Shown: positions 32,116-43,844, counted from the stretch's first letter. The stretch: DNA of 64,000 nt from Akanthomyces muscarius (GCF_028009165.1 NC_079245.1:62001-126000), one strand, 5' to 3'. Notes: a model not told the origin generated them from the letters alone. Numbers and translations: made by a program.

Positions 32116-34560
32116 CTACATGCTGTCCGTTTTGTCCTCTTTCTCGAAGACTGGAGGGGGGCGAGGAATGTTTCGGAAGAAAATGTACCGCTTGATAAAC
32201 CATGGCACCTGCTCCTTCATTTCGTAACGAAGGAAAGTTTTGGTCGGGACCGAAAAGACCTCTGTAGTGCGTAAAAACGAATCAGCCACAATTTTTTTCA
32301 AAATTAGTCTTGGACAAAAACTCACGATCAATCTCCTCCAGTGTTAGCTGCTTCGTCTCGCGCACAAAGCAGAAAATCATCGCCCATGCTACCAGGTTAA
32401 GACCAGCGTAGAAACCGACTTTTGGGATTAGCGAGTACACTGGTTTGAGGCGAGAGTATGCAACTTACAGGCACCCGTGGACGTCATGACCGTCTTCATC
32501 CGTGGGAAGGTCAAACCGAGAATGCCGGCTGTTCGACGAAGAATTGATTAGCTGACCGGCCATTCACACTAGCCAACGTTGATGTTTACTAACCAAACGT
32601 GTTGTTGATGCAGACTGCCCAAGCCATTCCCTGTTCACGTTGTATAGTCGGAAAGACCTCGGCTGAGTATTGGAAAGCTACAGGGCCTTCTCCCAGGGAA
32701 TAGCATATTGTAAACAAGTAGATGAAGCTAAGCAAGAAGTATTAGCCCCATATTTCATCCTTCAGACGTTGTTGCAGACTCACAGAACAACTGGGCCAAG
32801 TCTAGCACCCTTTGGCCTCATATCGTTGGCGGGATTCTGGTCGCCCAGAGGGGAAATATGATAGGCACCGTTGGGAAGCAGTGAAAGTCCGGCAGCGAGA
32901 AGGAAGATACACATAAGTGGGAAAGTCTAAGAAGAAAGATATTAGTTCATCGCTCGCAGAGTAGCTTGCAATGCGACGTACAATCATAGTCAGTGTTCGA
33001 CGGCCTTTCGTATCGATCAGGAACAGCGTCGGGATGGTCGAAACAACTTGAACGGCGCCATATCCCAATGAGGCGTAGAGCGCTTCCGTGGGGGTATAAC
33101 CAACGCTAGTGAAAATGGATGAACTGTAAAACGAAATGACTGAGACATGTGTTAGCGGTGGCCGCTTAATCAAATACCAAGGGTGTCTTGGCAGGGGCAA
33201 GACTTACTGTTGATGCCGCACATCTGCTGCGCAAGCATAACAGTAGACGCTCCGTAGTTGGCTCTCCGGATTCTCGGAACGGTAAAACAATCCTTGAGAC
33301 GGGCAAAGTATCCAGCACCACCAGCTACCTTTTTCTCCTCTTCGTAGTTGACATACGAGTAGTAATAATCTCTGGCTGCAATGATATCATGCGCTCGAAG
33401 GGCTTGCATAGACTTGAAGCCCTGTGCGAACTTGTTGTGTTTCATTAGCCAGCGAGGAGATTCTGGGCAGAAGAAGATGCCGATGAGAAGCAGAAAAGAA
33501 GGAATGAATGCGGAGCCGAACTGTAGTCGCCATGCAATTTTGCCAACATCCTTGACGATGATGTTTGCGGCAAAGCCCAGGAAGATACCTTGGAGCGTGT
33601 CAGCACATCTGCATACACTTGGCCCACGGGCGGGATGTTTTCAAAGAGGCAAAACTCACCCATGACAACCCACAGCTGCCAGAACATAACTAACGCGCCA
33701 CGAATTCTGTGGGGCGCCATCTCGGCTGAGTAGATCGGTACGGTTGCGTTCTTGGCGCCAATACCAATTCCCATGATGAATCGCGCCCAGAAGAGGCCCT
33801 GCCAGCTTTTCGCAAATGCCGAGCCAATCGGTGTCGCAGTAAGGCAGGCAGCAGTGAGGAAGATCTCACCTCTGCGCCCCAGATAGTGGTTAAGCGGATC
33901 GACGATAAATGCACCACTATAACAACCAGATTAGCGCGATGCAAGGTGAGGAAGAGAAAGGCGGGTCGAGGCGTTCACTGCACGTACATTAGACCGGCGG
34001 TAAGAAAAATGATCGAATTGATCAGTCCGACAATCCATTCATCCCTTCCTTCGCCTGTCAAGCCAAACTCTTCCGGAAACGAAAGATTTGCGCCGTTGGC
34101 TCCAGTCTGGTCCCATCCCTGGGTAGCGGCGCCAATCGCACAGAGACTAATGGAGTACCACAGCATCTTGGAGCCGTGCCACTTGTGTCCCTTCTCATAA
34201 ACCAGTGCCTGGCGTTCGTCGTCAGGCAGTTCTGACATGAGCTCAAAATTATCGGGGTCCCGGGCAACGAGGGCAGCGCGGCCAAAAAGATCTGCATGCT
34301 GTTCCATGCCATGCGCATGCGCCCACGCTTCGGCCTCCAGGACAACATCCTGTTCCGATTTGCGCTAGGTAGATTTAGCAACAGTAGCAAACTAGGAATG
34401 CTTCCGTATGGCGTGGTGTCCTCACCTTGAGAGGGTTCTGGATAATGTTGTGGGCGACAGACTGTCGGCGGCCACCAAGCTCCTCCTGGCGAAGCTCGTC
34501 CTCGGGAACGTGCTCTGCACGAGATGCATCGGGGTTGTCAATATCGACCTTTTTCTCCAT
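32116..34560 (-). CDS. MFS sugar/polyol transporter, multi-exon
   Basis: At least seven short introns interrupt the gene. In order I read [20 protein letters not shown] at the start; a cytosolic leader with [37 protein letters not shown] in helix 1; [13 protein letters not shown] (loop 2-3 motif); [35 protein letters not shown] (the PESPRWL signature); DTKGRRTL (second half); [20 protein letters not shown] (the sugar-porter PxxxxxAEVFP motif); and [11 protein letters not shown]. The end is KTDSM then stop at 32116. These are hallmarks of the sugar porter family. Individual exon borders were not all fixed. Confidence 0.88.
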
Positions 34561-36313
34561 GATTATGGCAATTCCACAAATGTGTTTACCTAGAAACAAA
34601 GGGTGTGACAGGTCTTGGAACGGACGCAGACTGGGGAATCCAGGCTATTTATTCTGAGGGACGCAACCACCGTTGGCGCTAGTGCTACAGCTCTGGGGTC
34701 CAGCTTTCAGGGCTACAAATTGGCTCTTTGCCTCTGTAACGCTACCACATGGCGGTTCCGTGGAGAATAGATCATCACAAGGCTTTTGGGGAACATACTC
34801 CACCACTTGAGACCAGAGGATTGTCCTATTCGGCCAAGTAATGCGGAGGTGGATAAGCTAGCAATTGCTAGTCCCATCTCCACAGCGTCAGCAGATGGCT
34901 TCAAAGCCTCTGTTGCTATGGAACGAGCAAAGAATACTTGCTGGAGTTGTTTTTCACTGGTAATATGCATCAAGGTCTGCCACATCATCATGTCGTTGCA
35001 ACATGCCGCATGTGGCGTATCGGAGCCGGAAACAGGTGGTGCCGGAATAGGCAACCAGAAAGAGCTAATAAATCCTGCAAGCAAAAAAAAACAAAATACG
35101 GAGAAAACTGATGGCATTGGATTCCAAATTGCCCCAGGAAACCCGCAACCAGAAATGTCTCAGCTCACTGGCAAAAGCTGGCCGCTTTCCGTCCTTTTTT
35201 TGCTCATTACTGACTCGCAAGGCTCATTTGAATGCAAGCCGGTCCCAAGCCGAGTTGGCCAGTCCTCGGCGGCCGGCCGAAAAACAAAACAGAGCCGCGT
35301 GCAGGCAGCAGTATTTCCAGCGACCTGAGTGGATGGCGCAAAGTAGATATGTGGGGTTATGGGGCGAAGGTTGGTAAGTCAGCCGCTCCGAAAAGCCACT
35401 GACGTGGGAACGGGAATAGATCACCCAGTGGCGCTCACCCTAATTAGTGGCAAGTGGTAGCCTGGCCGGGGGGCTTGGTGAGAACTTAGCTCACCACCGC
35501 GATGTGGGAGCCACCGGCTCATGTCCTCAGGGGCAGCATTCACCAATTTGATGGAAGATTAGCAGATAGACCAGCAGGAAGACGTGGGCTCGGCTCACGT
35601 AACCCAAGACTGCGCACAGAGATGTCACGGGGTGTTTCTTGGGCGCAATACCCCTGCCTGTGCAGATTGGCTTATTAGAAAAGCTGAGGGCATTTTACCC
35701 GCCGATGACCGGTCCATCATCGGGAACCACAGCTCAGCCATAATCTAGCTAAATCATGCCACCGCTGAGCATTCATGGTGATTAACTGGTGGGTGGGTCA
35801 AATACATTTTAATTACTCAACCAATTTGTCTTGGCGAAACTAGACGAAGCGTATGCCACTGGCCAGCGAAGTGTTCGACTGGCCAAGTGGAACCAAGTTG
35901 ACGAGCGCTTGCTAAGATATATACTCGGTAAAGTACTGATATATCTAGAATACTGCTTTGCTTTGGGAAAACGCTAGCAACTTATTGGCATTCATTCGTA
36001 GGATGAGTGACTGATTATGCGACTAAGACAAGACCGGTAAAGATACTTCAGGTAGCGAGTGGCCGAGGGCGGGGAAACGTAAGGACCGAGTACGAACATG
36101 GATTATAAAAGGGTGGATATGCCCGGAAGTAAAGAGTTGTAAAGCATGCCCCCATTCCGTCGTCTCCTAACAATATTGAACAGGCCAAATGTGAGAGCGA
36201 AAGTCACGTCAAATGCATGAAGCTGCTCACGCCGTTGCACAAACCGAGACGCAGCACCCTCAAGCACCACAGGCTGTGCCATTCTACCGCTACCCTTTGC
36301 CCAGCCTCAATGA
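34561..36313. other. Long intergenic region, no supported gene
   Basis: About 1.75 kb. Open frames of up to 180 codons overlap on both strands around 34713-35328 without recognisable features. A TATAAAAG lies at about 36105 on the plus strand but no gene follows it. Confidence 0.4.
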
Positions 36314-36736
36314 TCAGCCACAGTAACCCTTCCAATTGCAATTCAACCCGGCAGCGCATGGAACTCCATTGCCACAATACTGGCCAGCGGTGCCAAATGG
36401 TGTGCAGTAGCCCGACGTGCTGCAAGCGAGACCAGATGCGCATGGGACAGCGTTTCCACAGTATTGGCCAGCGGTGCCATATGGTGTGCAGTACCCTGAC
36501 GTACTACAGGCAAGACCTGATGCGCAAGGAACTGCATTGCCACAGTACTGGCCGGAGGTACCAAACAATGTGCAGTAACCCTTTGTACTACAGGCTGAGC
36601 CGGCACAGCATACGCTGCCGTTGCCGCAGTACTGCCCAGTCGCTGTGCAACGTTTCTCAACACTGGAGATGCCCAGTGCTGGGCCTGCCGCAGCAAACGT
36701 CAGCAGGGCGCTGATGGTAAAAGTTTGGAGAAACAT
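36314..36736 (-). CDS. Small secreted protein with four Cys-rich tandem repeats
   Basis: 140 residues from the ATG at 36736, which places a clean signal peptide (MFLQTFTISALLTFAAAG) first; the frame is open 16 codons further upstream. VEKR before the first Cys is a likely Kex2 site. The mature part is four units of about 28 residues built on GQYCGNxxPCASGLACSTSGYC; units 2 and 3 are almost identical. The first unit has an extra adjacent Cys pair. Spacing loosely recalls the CBM1 cellulose-binding fold or a knottin, but the family is not recognised. It could be an effector or wall/chitin-binding protein. Confidence 0.82.
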   Translation of the reverse strand: MFLQTFTISALLTFAAAGPALGISSVEKRCTATGQYCGNGSVCCAGSACSTKGYCTLFGTSGQYCGNAVPCASGLACSTSGYCTPYGTAGQYCGNAVPCASGLACSTSGYCTPFGTAGQYCGNGVPCAAGLNCNWKGYCG

Positions 36737-36817
36737 TTGCACTATTGCTCGATTTGTAGATGATGGAAAGAAGTTATTGGGCAACTAGCCAGCTTCATGG
36801 GCAGCGCTTTGTAGTTG

Positions 36818-36824
36818 GTTTTAT
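36818..36824 (-). promoter_or_regulatory. Candidate TATA box of the Cys-rich repeat gene
   Basis: TATAAAA on the minus strand about 85 bp upstream of the start codon at 36736, a plausible distance for a strongly expressed small secreted protein. Confidence 0.4.
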
Positions 36825-37671
36825 ACCGTTGCATCTACTTGCTGATGGACTGGTCTCGAATCACAGCTTGTTCAGCTGGCGGACCTCGCGACCGAATCGA
36901 GCGTATTTGCGGGAGGCTGAAGCGCTATAGACTTTGCCTTTCGAGATGACTCATTCGACGATCTGGACTCGGTTGTCAATTGCATTCTATTTGCGGCCAT
37001 CCGCGAAAATTGTAGTTAAATGGCGTGGCAGTGGTACAATCAGAGCCCTCCGCCCTAAGACGGCACGGGTGGCTACGCAAACCCGAATTAGGCGTGATTT
37101 GGGCGTAGCGAATTCAAGTTCGTTGCTCAGAATCCCTCCTCCCTTGCATCTTCTCCTCAAATGTGCCAGGAAGTTCACATATTATGACCGAGTGTGGTTT
37201 CAAGTCAAAAGGTGACAGGCACATGCTGAATTATGGCTCCAGGCTTGCTCGCCGTGGGGATTTGGCGCAGGTTGGCATTTGCTAGACCACTCACCTGTCA
37301 GCCTCAAATCCCGGTCCACCGTGGTTCCATCTTGCAGCGCCACTTCATGGCTGTTTTCAATTGCGATGCTGATAAGTGGCCCAGTCAGCGGCATCGTCGC
37401 CGATCCCGCGGATATCCCGCATCAAGATAAGTGTACCTCTCGGCAGATGCATTGCTCGACACGCCCTATCGACTGATGATGGTCTGGTTAAAACTCGTTT
37501 ATTTATCCATATCATCGAATCATAATTTCATGAGTTATTATATCACTGAGTTATGGTTTTAAAAATAATAACAGTAAATATTATTGTCTCAAAACACCTG
37601 ACCGTCTTGCCTTCTGTTAGCCGTACAAAGCCGCTTCGCTCACAACAAGGCGTTCCCCGTGTTAGAACAAG
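36825..37671. other. Intergenic region
   Basis: Between the Cys-rich gene and the 3' end of the monooxygenase gene. No supported gene; AT-rich near 37500-37590. Confidence 0.4.
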
Positions 37672-39023
37672 CTATCGCCCGTTCGCAGTACTCGAGCACC
37701 ATGGAATTTTGCCGTGAACATGCTCATCGGCCGGCAGGAAATAGAAGCTTGGAGTGCTCGCAATTTTGGTAGACGCTTGCTTCACCATTAGCTTTTGTAC
37801 CCAACTGAGCGAAATGAGATATTGGTCAGCCAGTCGACGAAGTGTGCTCTGCCAGGAAGCGGTTGCGGCCACCTGAGTGGCGGTTTGGCATTCAGATATA
37901 ACTTTCTCCTTTCTGAAAGACTCATATGAGTCAAATGCACCACGAAGCTCCTCAATGTCTGGCTTCGTATTTTTGGCGTCCAAGAGACAACGCAGCTCGT
38001 TTATGAGAACGACAACATCGAGGATGCCATTGTTGCAGCCTGCGCCAGTTATTGGCGTAAAAACGTGTGCGGCGTCTCCAACTAGGACGGAGCGGCCCCC
38101 GGAGCCCCTCTTGAAGAGCGACCAGTCCTGAAGCAAGTCTGCGGTTGTACATTGCTCCCAGTGTCACAGTTCGATCCGTGGATAATGGTAAGTCTTTCCA
38201 GCGACTTACTAATGCTACTTCATCATCATCCGTAAAGTTGCGACGTTGTCTTATCGGCTCGCTCAATTTTTCGTATATACCAGCCACGGCGTGATGGGGG
38301 CTGACGAACATCTGCGTCGAAGCACCGTTGCCGTGTGTTTCAAACGTCGAACCGGCACGAAGCCCATCGGCGGAGAAGCGCATCCATAGACAAATATAAT
38401 ATGCATCGAAGAAATCCCGGTCTTCCTGCTTCTTGCCCTCGACCTGGCGGTTGTTCGATCGGTTTATGTGGTTGCGAACTGTGCTGTGGACCCCATCAGC
38501 GCCGATGATAATGTCGGCTTCGTAAGAACTTCCGTCAGAGCAAATTGCTGTGACGCCGTCTGCTGTTTCCTTCACTTCGCAGATATTTTTGTCGCAAATG
38601 ACATTGCGCGGACCAGGTAGTCTGTTCCAGAGGATTTGGCAAAGGTCGCGCCGTCGCAGTACTCGTGGCGGCTCTCCGAAACTTTTGTCTTGTCAGTGAG
38701 AACCGCGATGGATGTAAACCCCATACTTACTTCTCTTGCATGTATTCGAATATTCTGACCTGTCCAAGGTCATTGCCTTCGTGATCGATCCTTTGGATGG
38801 CCCCGAGAGGCGTGCTTGCGGCTGACAATTCGCTGTACAAGCCAAGTTGAGACAAGGCCCGGAGACCAATTGGCGAAAGGACTAGGTCGGATCCTGCGTC
38901 TGACACTGCCCGTCGATGTTTTTCCAGAAGCGTAAATTCAACATCTGCCTTAGACAAAGCCAGGGCAGCTGTAAGGCCAACCGGCCCACCCCCGGCGATT
39001 AGCACTCTAAAATTAGCGAACAT
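37672..39023 (-). pseudogene. FAD-dependent monooxygenase with a frameshift
   Basis: Exon 1 (38731-39023) encodes the FAD-binding GGGPVGLTAALALS and LEKHRRAVSDAGSDLVLSPIG. A 47 bp intron (GTAAGT to AAAAG) joins it to exon 2 at 38681 (NFGEPPRVLRRRDLC, then IIIGADGVHSTVR). Near 38096-38100 the protein changes frame: upstream the frame reads LGAMYNRRLASGLVALQEGL, downstream a +1 frame reads GGRSVLVGDAAHVFTPITGAG and continues to 37672. The switch falls on a run of five G (C on the plus strand), so a sequencing or assembly error is as likely as a true mutation. The family is the PaxM/salicylate-hydroxylase-like group used in fungal secondary metabolism. If the shift is an error the gene is intact, about 430 residues. 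Confidence 0.72.
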
Positions 39024-39552
39024 CCTTTCTTCTGGGCGGAGTAAGAGAAATTTGCCGTGGCCTTCGTGCTTTCGTTCTTTGCATACAGGCTTGCATACAG
39101 GCTTGCATACAGGCTTGCATACAGGCTTGCATTGAGAGGAACGAAGACTGTAGCTTATTCTTATACTTACGGCTTCTACGGTATAGCTCATTCTTGTCAT
39201 GTTCATGTCATCATAGCTCGCACTCGGTCTCGCATCTTGCTCGGCGACACGTTTGGTCCTCTGTTCGCATTCGCACATCCCTGTCGTGCAGGTTGCTAAG
39301 CACCTAACTAACCACTGGCTAGCGTCTGCTTACGGCCTGGTCACTCCAACTTGTCTCGACTGTGCCTTGACTTAATTCGAAGCGAAACTTTTACAACATG
39401 CAGACATCCAGGCTATGTCAAATCTTTGATATCACCAGTAATATTTGAAGTATGATCAGAATACCACAGCCGAAAAGTCCGACCAAGCGCTTCAGGCTCA
39501 TTTGATCAGATTATGGACCGAAGCCAGCGCGCTACCGGGCCTGGCATTGCCG
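39024..39552. other. Intergenic region upstream of the monooxygenase
   Basis: 529 bp between the monooxygenase start and the 3' end of the regulator at 39553. It holds the 12-bp minisatellite at 39079-39132. No gene seen. Confidence 0.45.
39079..39132. repeat. 12-bp minisatellite, about 4.5 perfect copies
   Basis: TTGCATACAGGC is repeated four times without error plus a half unit, 56 bp upstream of the monooxygenase start codon. It probably lies in its promoter or 5' UTR. Confidence 0.95.
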
Positions 39553-40794
39553 CTAACATTCCAATTCCAAGATGCGACTGGCTCCACATGACAGCTCAGA
39601 TAATTCAGAAAGTAGCAGACTGGAAGCTTCAGCATCATTACGTGACGCAGCTACCAGAAGAGGTATTTCCATTTCATGCCGCCAACTAGACCCAAGACAA
39701 GCGTATATATCTCGAATGCAGCGGTCGGCAGTCCCTTCTATCCACCACATATTCCGCAGGATCTTGAAAAAGCCACAATAGTATGCCAAAATGACGAGGG
39801 GCCGGGGCATTCGATTCTTTGCGGCTTGTATGAAGCCTTCGGGAAGATATGTGATCCAAGTCACGCTCATCAGTGCCGTGGAACTTTGGTCGCCTTGGAA
39901 AAGACTTTTGTAAAGTGCTCCCAGGCAAAAGAGGGCCTCCCAATACGTCCCGATATTGAGAAGATCTTGATCTCCAGCCTCGGTGGTGGAAAGCATGCTT
40001 TGTAATCGAAGTGGAATGTAGGAAGTTACATCCTCCATATCCATGGTGGGCCGCACAAGCAAAGCCTCAATGCCTCTAGAGAGCTTGGCTGCGGCCCCGT
40101 CGAATAGAGTATTGATGCAGCGAATTCCTCGCCAGAGTATGAGCCAATCCAAGACAAATAGATCTGGGGATGTCCGGTCCTTCAAGTTCCCACATGAAGA
40201 CGCCGCAATCAAAACTGAGTTAGCCAACAGTGCCGGAAATGCTGCCGGTCTGGCGTGGTGTATAGCATCACGGTATCCCCGGAGTGACTCTGCACGATAT
40301 ATACCGATTGTCTTGGCGTCAATAGCTTGTCCTAGATGCTGCATATGGAGCCCAGCGATAACGAAAAGTGTTTTCATCAGGAACGGATACTCCAAGGCTT
40401 CCTGAACTACCAGGGTTTGCACTGTTTTCCCGAAGCCGCTCTCATCATACTGCTCAGCCAATAACGACTTGCTTGTATGCGCTGTAAAAAACCACAGAAA
40501 TCTCATCTCTGTACTAGTCTTCGATGGCAGGATGATTTCTGGCTCAGAAATAATTGCATTTCGACATGGCGTAATTGCACTAGGTTGCGCGCCGCGGGTT
40601 AAGACCTCGGCTGGTGGGCATCCCTCAATATGGTGGTTTTCGAGATACTGGCATGAGGTCTTCCGCAAGTGGCATGCGCCGCAGATGGGTCGGGCTTGGT
40701 CGCATTTTACCTTCCGTCGTTTGCAGGTAAAGCAGCCGAGGCGCGATTTTTTGTGCTCTCTGATGATTCGATGAGGCTTGACATACGCCGTCAT
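39553..40794 (-). CDS. Zn(II)2Cys6 transcription factor
   Basis: 413 residues from the ATG at 40794. The frame stays open to 40902, but only a TTG is available there. The zinc cluster is GCFTCKRRKVKCDQARPIC then GAC and C48, with cysteines 21, 24, 31, 38, 41 and 48. The rest is alpha-helical, like the small fungal regulators related to sterol-uptake-control factors. Next to the monooxygenase and divergent from another regulator, it could act as pathway regulator. Confidence 0.85.
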   Translation of the reverse strand: MTAYVKPHRIIREHKKSRLGCFTCKRRKVKCDQARPICGACHLRKTSCQYLENHHIEGCPPAEVLTRGAQPSAITPCRNAIISEPEIILPSKTSTEMRFLWFFTAHTSKSLLAEQYDESGFGKTVQTLVVQEALEYPFLMKTLFVIAGLHMQHLGQAIDAKTIGIYRAESLRGYRDAIHHARPAAFPALLANSVLIAASSCGNLKDRTSPDLFVLDWLILWRGIRCINTLFDGAAAKLSRGIEALLVRPTMDMEDVTSYIPLRLQSMLSTTEAGDQDLLNIGTYWEALFCLGALYKSLFQGDQSSTALMSVTWITYLPEGFIQAAKNRMPRPLVILAYYCGFFKILRNMWWIEGTADRCIRDIYACLGSSWRHEMEIPLLVAASRNDAEASSLLLSELSELSCGASRILELEC

Positions 40795-41278
40795 TGGATA
40801 TTCTTCCGTGCTCTCAGGATATTGAACTCGTTGATTCCCAACTGAGCGGAGTTTTGGCAATACCACGTAATAGTTAGATAGGGTTGATTCAGCGGTTTCC
40901 AAATCGACATGTCATTATTATTAGTCACCCTGTAAGCAGACAGCCTGAACAGCCCCGCACTGTTGTACCAGTGTGTGGCTCGGCTCGGAGTAACTTGTGC
41001 GCTGTGGCGTTGTCTCCATTATTAGTGCATGTCTTTGGCTGGTAAGCAGGCCTACTGATTATGATATGTTTCCCTAACAACTAACAATAGAGGCGCGAGA
41101 GGCTCGGCGTCGTCTGGTTCGATGCGGCGTCCGCGACTGTTGGTGAAATGGACATTTCAGCCTGCACAATTAGTAGCCTCTCCAACTCCCTCCAGACAAC
41201 TACCCCATCTTTTTTCTCTTTCGCATTTGATGGTAGAGACACACGTCCGAAAGCACGAGAAGGGTAGACCAGGTTGTG
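40795..41278. promoter_or_regulatory. Bidirectional upstream region between two Zn2Cys6 regulators
   Basis: 484 bp between divergent start codons of two zinc-cluster regulators. Individual binding sites were not assigned. Confidence 0.4.
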
Positions 41279-43501
41279 ATGGAATCATTGCTTCACCGTG
41301 CCTGCGACAGCTGTCGCGTTCTAAAAACGCGGTGCTTGGTGGACGCTGGCCCCGCTGACGCCTGCCAGCGATGTCTGCGATTCGGAAGAAACTGCCATTT
41401 CACGCCGGCTCCGCAACGAAGCCGTCGCAAGAGAACTGACGCCCGGGTAACCGACCTCGAAGACCGACTGGCTTCTCTACAGAAGCATGTTCAGAACTCG
41501 GGGCAAAGCAACGCATACTCCTTGCGCTCGGAGCAGTTGAGTGCAGATAGGGGCTTGCCTACATGCACTCTGCCAAACGCATCAACTACGCCTCAAGTGC
41601 AGCGGCAAAGCGATTTGCTTCTATCTCCTCTGAGTTCAACACATTTCGACGGGGCCGCGGATGATTTATGTGCAGCTGCGTCGCACCGAAATGGGATTCC
41701 TGCGGATCCTGTCAGTATCGGCCTTCTCTCAATCGACTGTGCAGAGAATCTTGTCGATCTCTTCAGAACTGAAATGTATGGTCACTATCCCATCGTCTAC
41801 CTACCCGCCACGTGCAAAGCCGAGGATCTACGCCGAGAAAGGCCAGCTTTATTTCTGGCTATCCTTGCTGCGGCGGCAGGAAAAGAATTTCCAAAAGTCG
41901 CTAGGGAGCTGGATCGCCTGGCAATGGAACACTATGCCGACCGTGTCGTGTTGAACAGTGAAAAGTCGCTCGAACTGGTTCAGAGTCTACTTGTAAGCTC
42001 CACATGGTATCAGCCACCAACGAAGCTGAATCAGTTCAAATACACGGAATACGTTCATTTAGCAGGCAATATGGCTATTGATATAGGAATTGGCTGCCGG
42101 CCGTTGGATGATGAGCAGAATCATTGGACAGCCAGCCTTGAGTCAATGAGAACGCTCGCAGCTGTGCTTGCGAAAGCTGCAGGTGTCGCCATGACAGGCA
42201 GAAAAGCCACTGCCATTCGACTCAGCAGTTGGGGTAAAAAATGCCTTGCTCGTTTAGAAGACGACAAGTGCTCTGGGTCCGGGCTTGGCGACCGCACGCT
42301 GGCCGCTTGGGCACGATTACTATACATAACGAATTCCATATCCATCGCGTTTGACTATGACGATCCCGAGGCAGTGGCCTCAGTCGACGACATCAAAACT
42401 CAACTCATGATGAATGCCTTGGAACGCGATTTGAATACATGGCGTCAGTCGTGTTGGGTGCTCAACACTTCACCAGCATTGAAGATGCAGTACTACGCGG
42501 CACACGTCTATCTTCGAGAAGCAATACTATACGTGGATCACCGACCCGAGGACTTCAAGGTGCCGTATCGCTTCAGTCAGCTCATGCCTTCGCGCTCTAG
42601 CTGCGCGTTGCCTGTCAAGTTTATGGTCGATGGTTTGACACAGTTGATTCACGCGTCGCACGCGCTGCTGGAATCTTTCATGTCGATTGAATTTGGCCTT
42701 ACACGAGCTTTGCCTCTGGGCATGTTCGTACGCGTGTCATATGCATGTTTCGTTTTGACCAAATTATGTATCAGTGCGGGAAATTCGCAAAGTCGGCTTT
42801 TCCACTTTATCGATCGCTCTGGTCTTAAAGCGGATTTCTACTTGAAGCGGATACTACTGCATGTTCGCAGTGCTATTGGGCCCAACGGAAGCCGACTGCC
42901 TTCAATTTTTCTCAATCTTCTTGTACAAATGCGAGAGTGGTGTCTGCAGCTGGAGACTCTTCCCGATGCGGGAAGTTCATATTTTGGGGATAAAGAAAGA
43001 CCCGAGGGTTGTCGGCCTGTAAATGCTTTCTCAGACGGCGAAACCAAGTTGACGCCTTCATTTTCCTCTTCTGGGGAGTACGGTAGGCCCTCACTTGCTT
43101 TGTCGGGGTCCATGGTCATGACTGGGACGCCTGCTTCTAATTTCGAGCGGTTCGGCAATGCTGAGGCTGTGGAATTTGCCGCGCGGCATGGTGTATTGGG
43201 TCAAGGAGTCGACATTGAGGAGACCTTGGCAGTCGTCAAATCTACTCTTCTCAGAGAATCACCAACAAAAATAAAAGCGACTGAATCTTCTGTTAGCAGT
43301 GGAAGTTTTCTAGAACAACAAACGGAGCCTACTAAGGCGGATCCGCTGTTGAGTATGGAGTTTCATGAGTACGCAGAACTAGAAACAGAAGACTCGGCCC
43401 AAATGCATCAAATCCACATGTGGGATGAAGAATGTTCGACAGCTGGGCAACCGGAAATGCCCATTCTAGACGAGATGCAGTGGCTTGATCCTTTACTCTA
43501 A
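41279..43501 (+). CDS. Zn(II)2Cys6 transcription factor with coiled coil
   Basis: 740 residues, intronless. I start at ATG 41279; the codon before it is GTG. The zinc cluster is RACDSCRVLKTRC then ACQRCLRFGRNC (cysteines 9, 12, 19, 29, 32, 39), followed by a basic stretch RSRRKRTDAR and a short coiled coil (VTDLEDRLASLQKHV) for dimer formation. The centre carries the fungal regulator middle homology region and the C-terminus is acidic, a likely activation domain. Confidence 0.88.
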   Translation: MESLLHRACDSCRVLKTRCLVDAGPADACQRCLRFGRNCHFTPAPQRSRRKRTDARVTDLEDRLASLQKHVQNSGQSNAYSLRSEQLSADRGLPTCTLPNASTTPQVQRQSDLLLSPLSSTHFDGAADDLCAAASHRNGIPADPVSIGLLSIDCAENLVDLFRTEMYGHYPIVYLPATCKAEDLRRERPALFLAILAAAAGKEFPKVARELDRLAMEHYADRVVLNSEKSLELVQSLLVSSTWYQPPTKLNQFKYTEYVHLAGNMAIDIGIGCRPLDDEQNHWTASLESMRTLAAVLAKAAGVAMTGRKATAIRLSSWGKKCLARLEDDKCSGSGLGDRTLAAWARLLYITNSISIAFDYDDPEAVASVDDIKTQLMMNALERDLNTWRQSCWVLNTSPALKMQYYAAHVYLREAILYVDHRPEDFKVPYRFSQLMPSRSSCALPVKFMVDGLTQLIHASHALLESFMSIEFGLTRALPLGMFVRVSYACFVLTKLCISAGNSQSRLFHFIDRSGLKADFYLKRILLHVRSAIGPNGSRLPSIFLNLLVQMREWCLQLETLPDAGSSYFGDKERPEGCRPVNAFSDGETKLTPSFSSSGEYGRPSLALSGSMVMTGTPASNFERFGNAEAVEFAARHGVLGQGVDIEETLAVVKSTLLRESPTKIKATESSVSSGSFLEQQTEPTKADPLLSMEFHEYAELETEDSAQMHQIHMWDEECSTAGQPEMPILDEMQWLDPLL

Positions 43502-43844
43502 CTAGGCTGCTGTAGTAAATAAAATGTCCTCGTTTCGTTCAGATTGGCCTCTCCTTTGCCTGGAAATTTTGGCGTCCCAAATGCATCGGAACAGACCGCC
43601 TTGAATTGTCCTCAGCTGGGCGGTGGCGTTCTAGGCAAGGCTCTACGACACGCTAAATCACGGCGGGCGGAGCTTAAAGCACTCCGTCCAGCCTACTGCA
43701 CTTACAAGAGCCTTGCCCCTTCAGATACTTCGGCGGTAACCAATAAATAAAGCGCAAGCCGCATGATCTTACTCGTTCTGTCCTGTTTCATCCTCACCTT
43801 CTTCACCTAAATTCTACATATCAACCTCGTCGACATCCCTCAAA
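43502..43844. other. Intergenic region
   Basis: 343 bp, promoter of the SRPBCC gene. Nothing else is seen. Confidence 0.4.

Noticed and set aside
34713..35328. Overlapping frames on both strands (134 and 180 codons)
   Set aside because: No domain, signal or splice evidence for either strand.
36217..36714. 165-codon plus-strand Cys/His-rich frame
   Set aside because: Antisense of the four-repeat secreted protein, which has a signal peptide and conserved repeats.
39079..39132. CRISPR-like or coding Cys-Lys-Pro-Val repeat
   Set aside because: Units are directly adjacent 12-mers without spacers and lie upstream of the real start codon.
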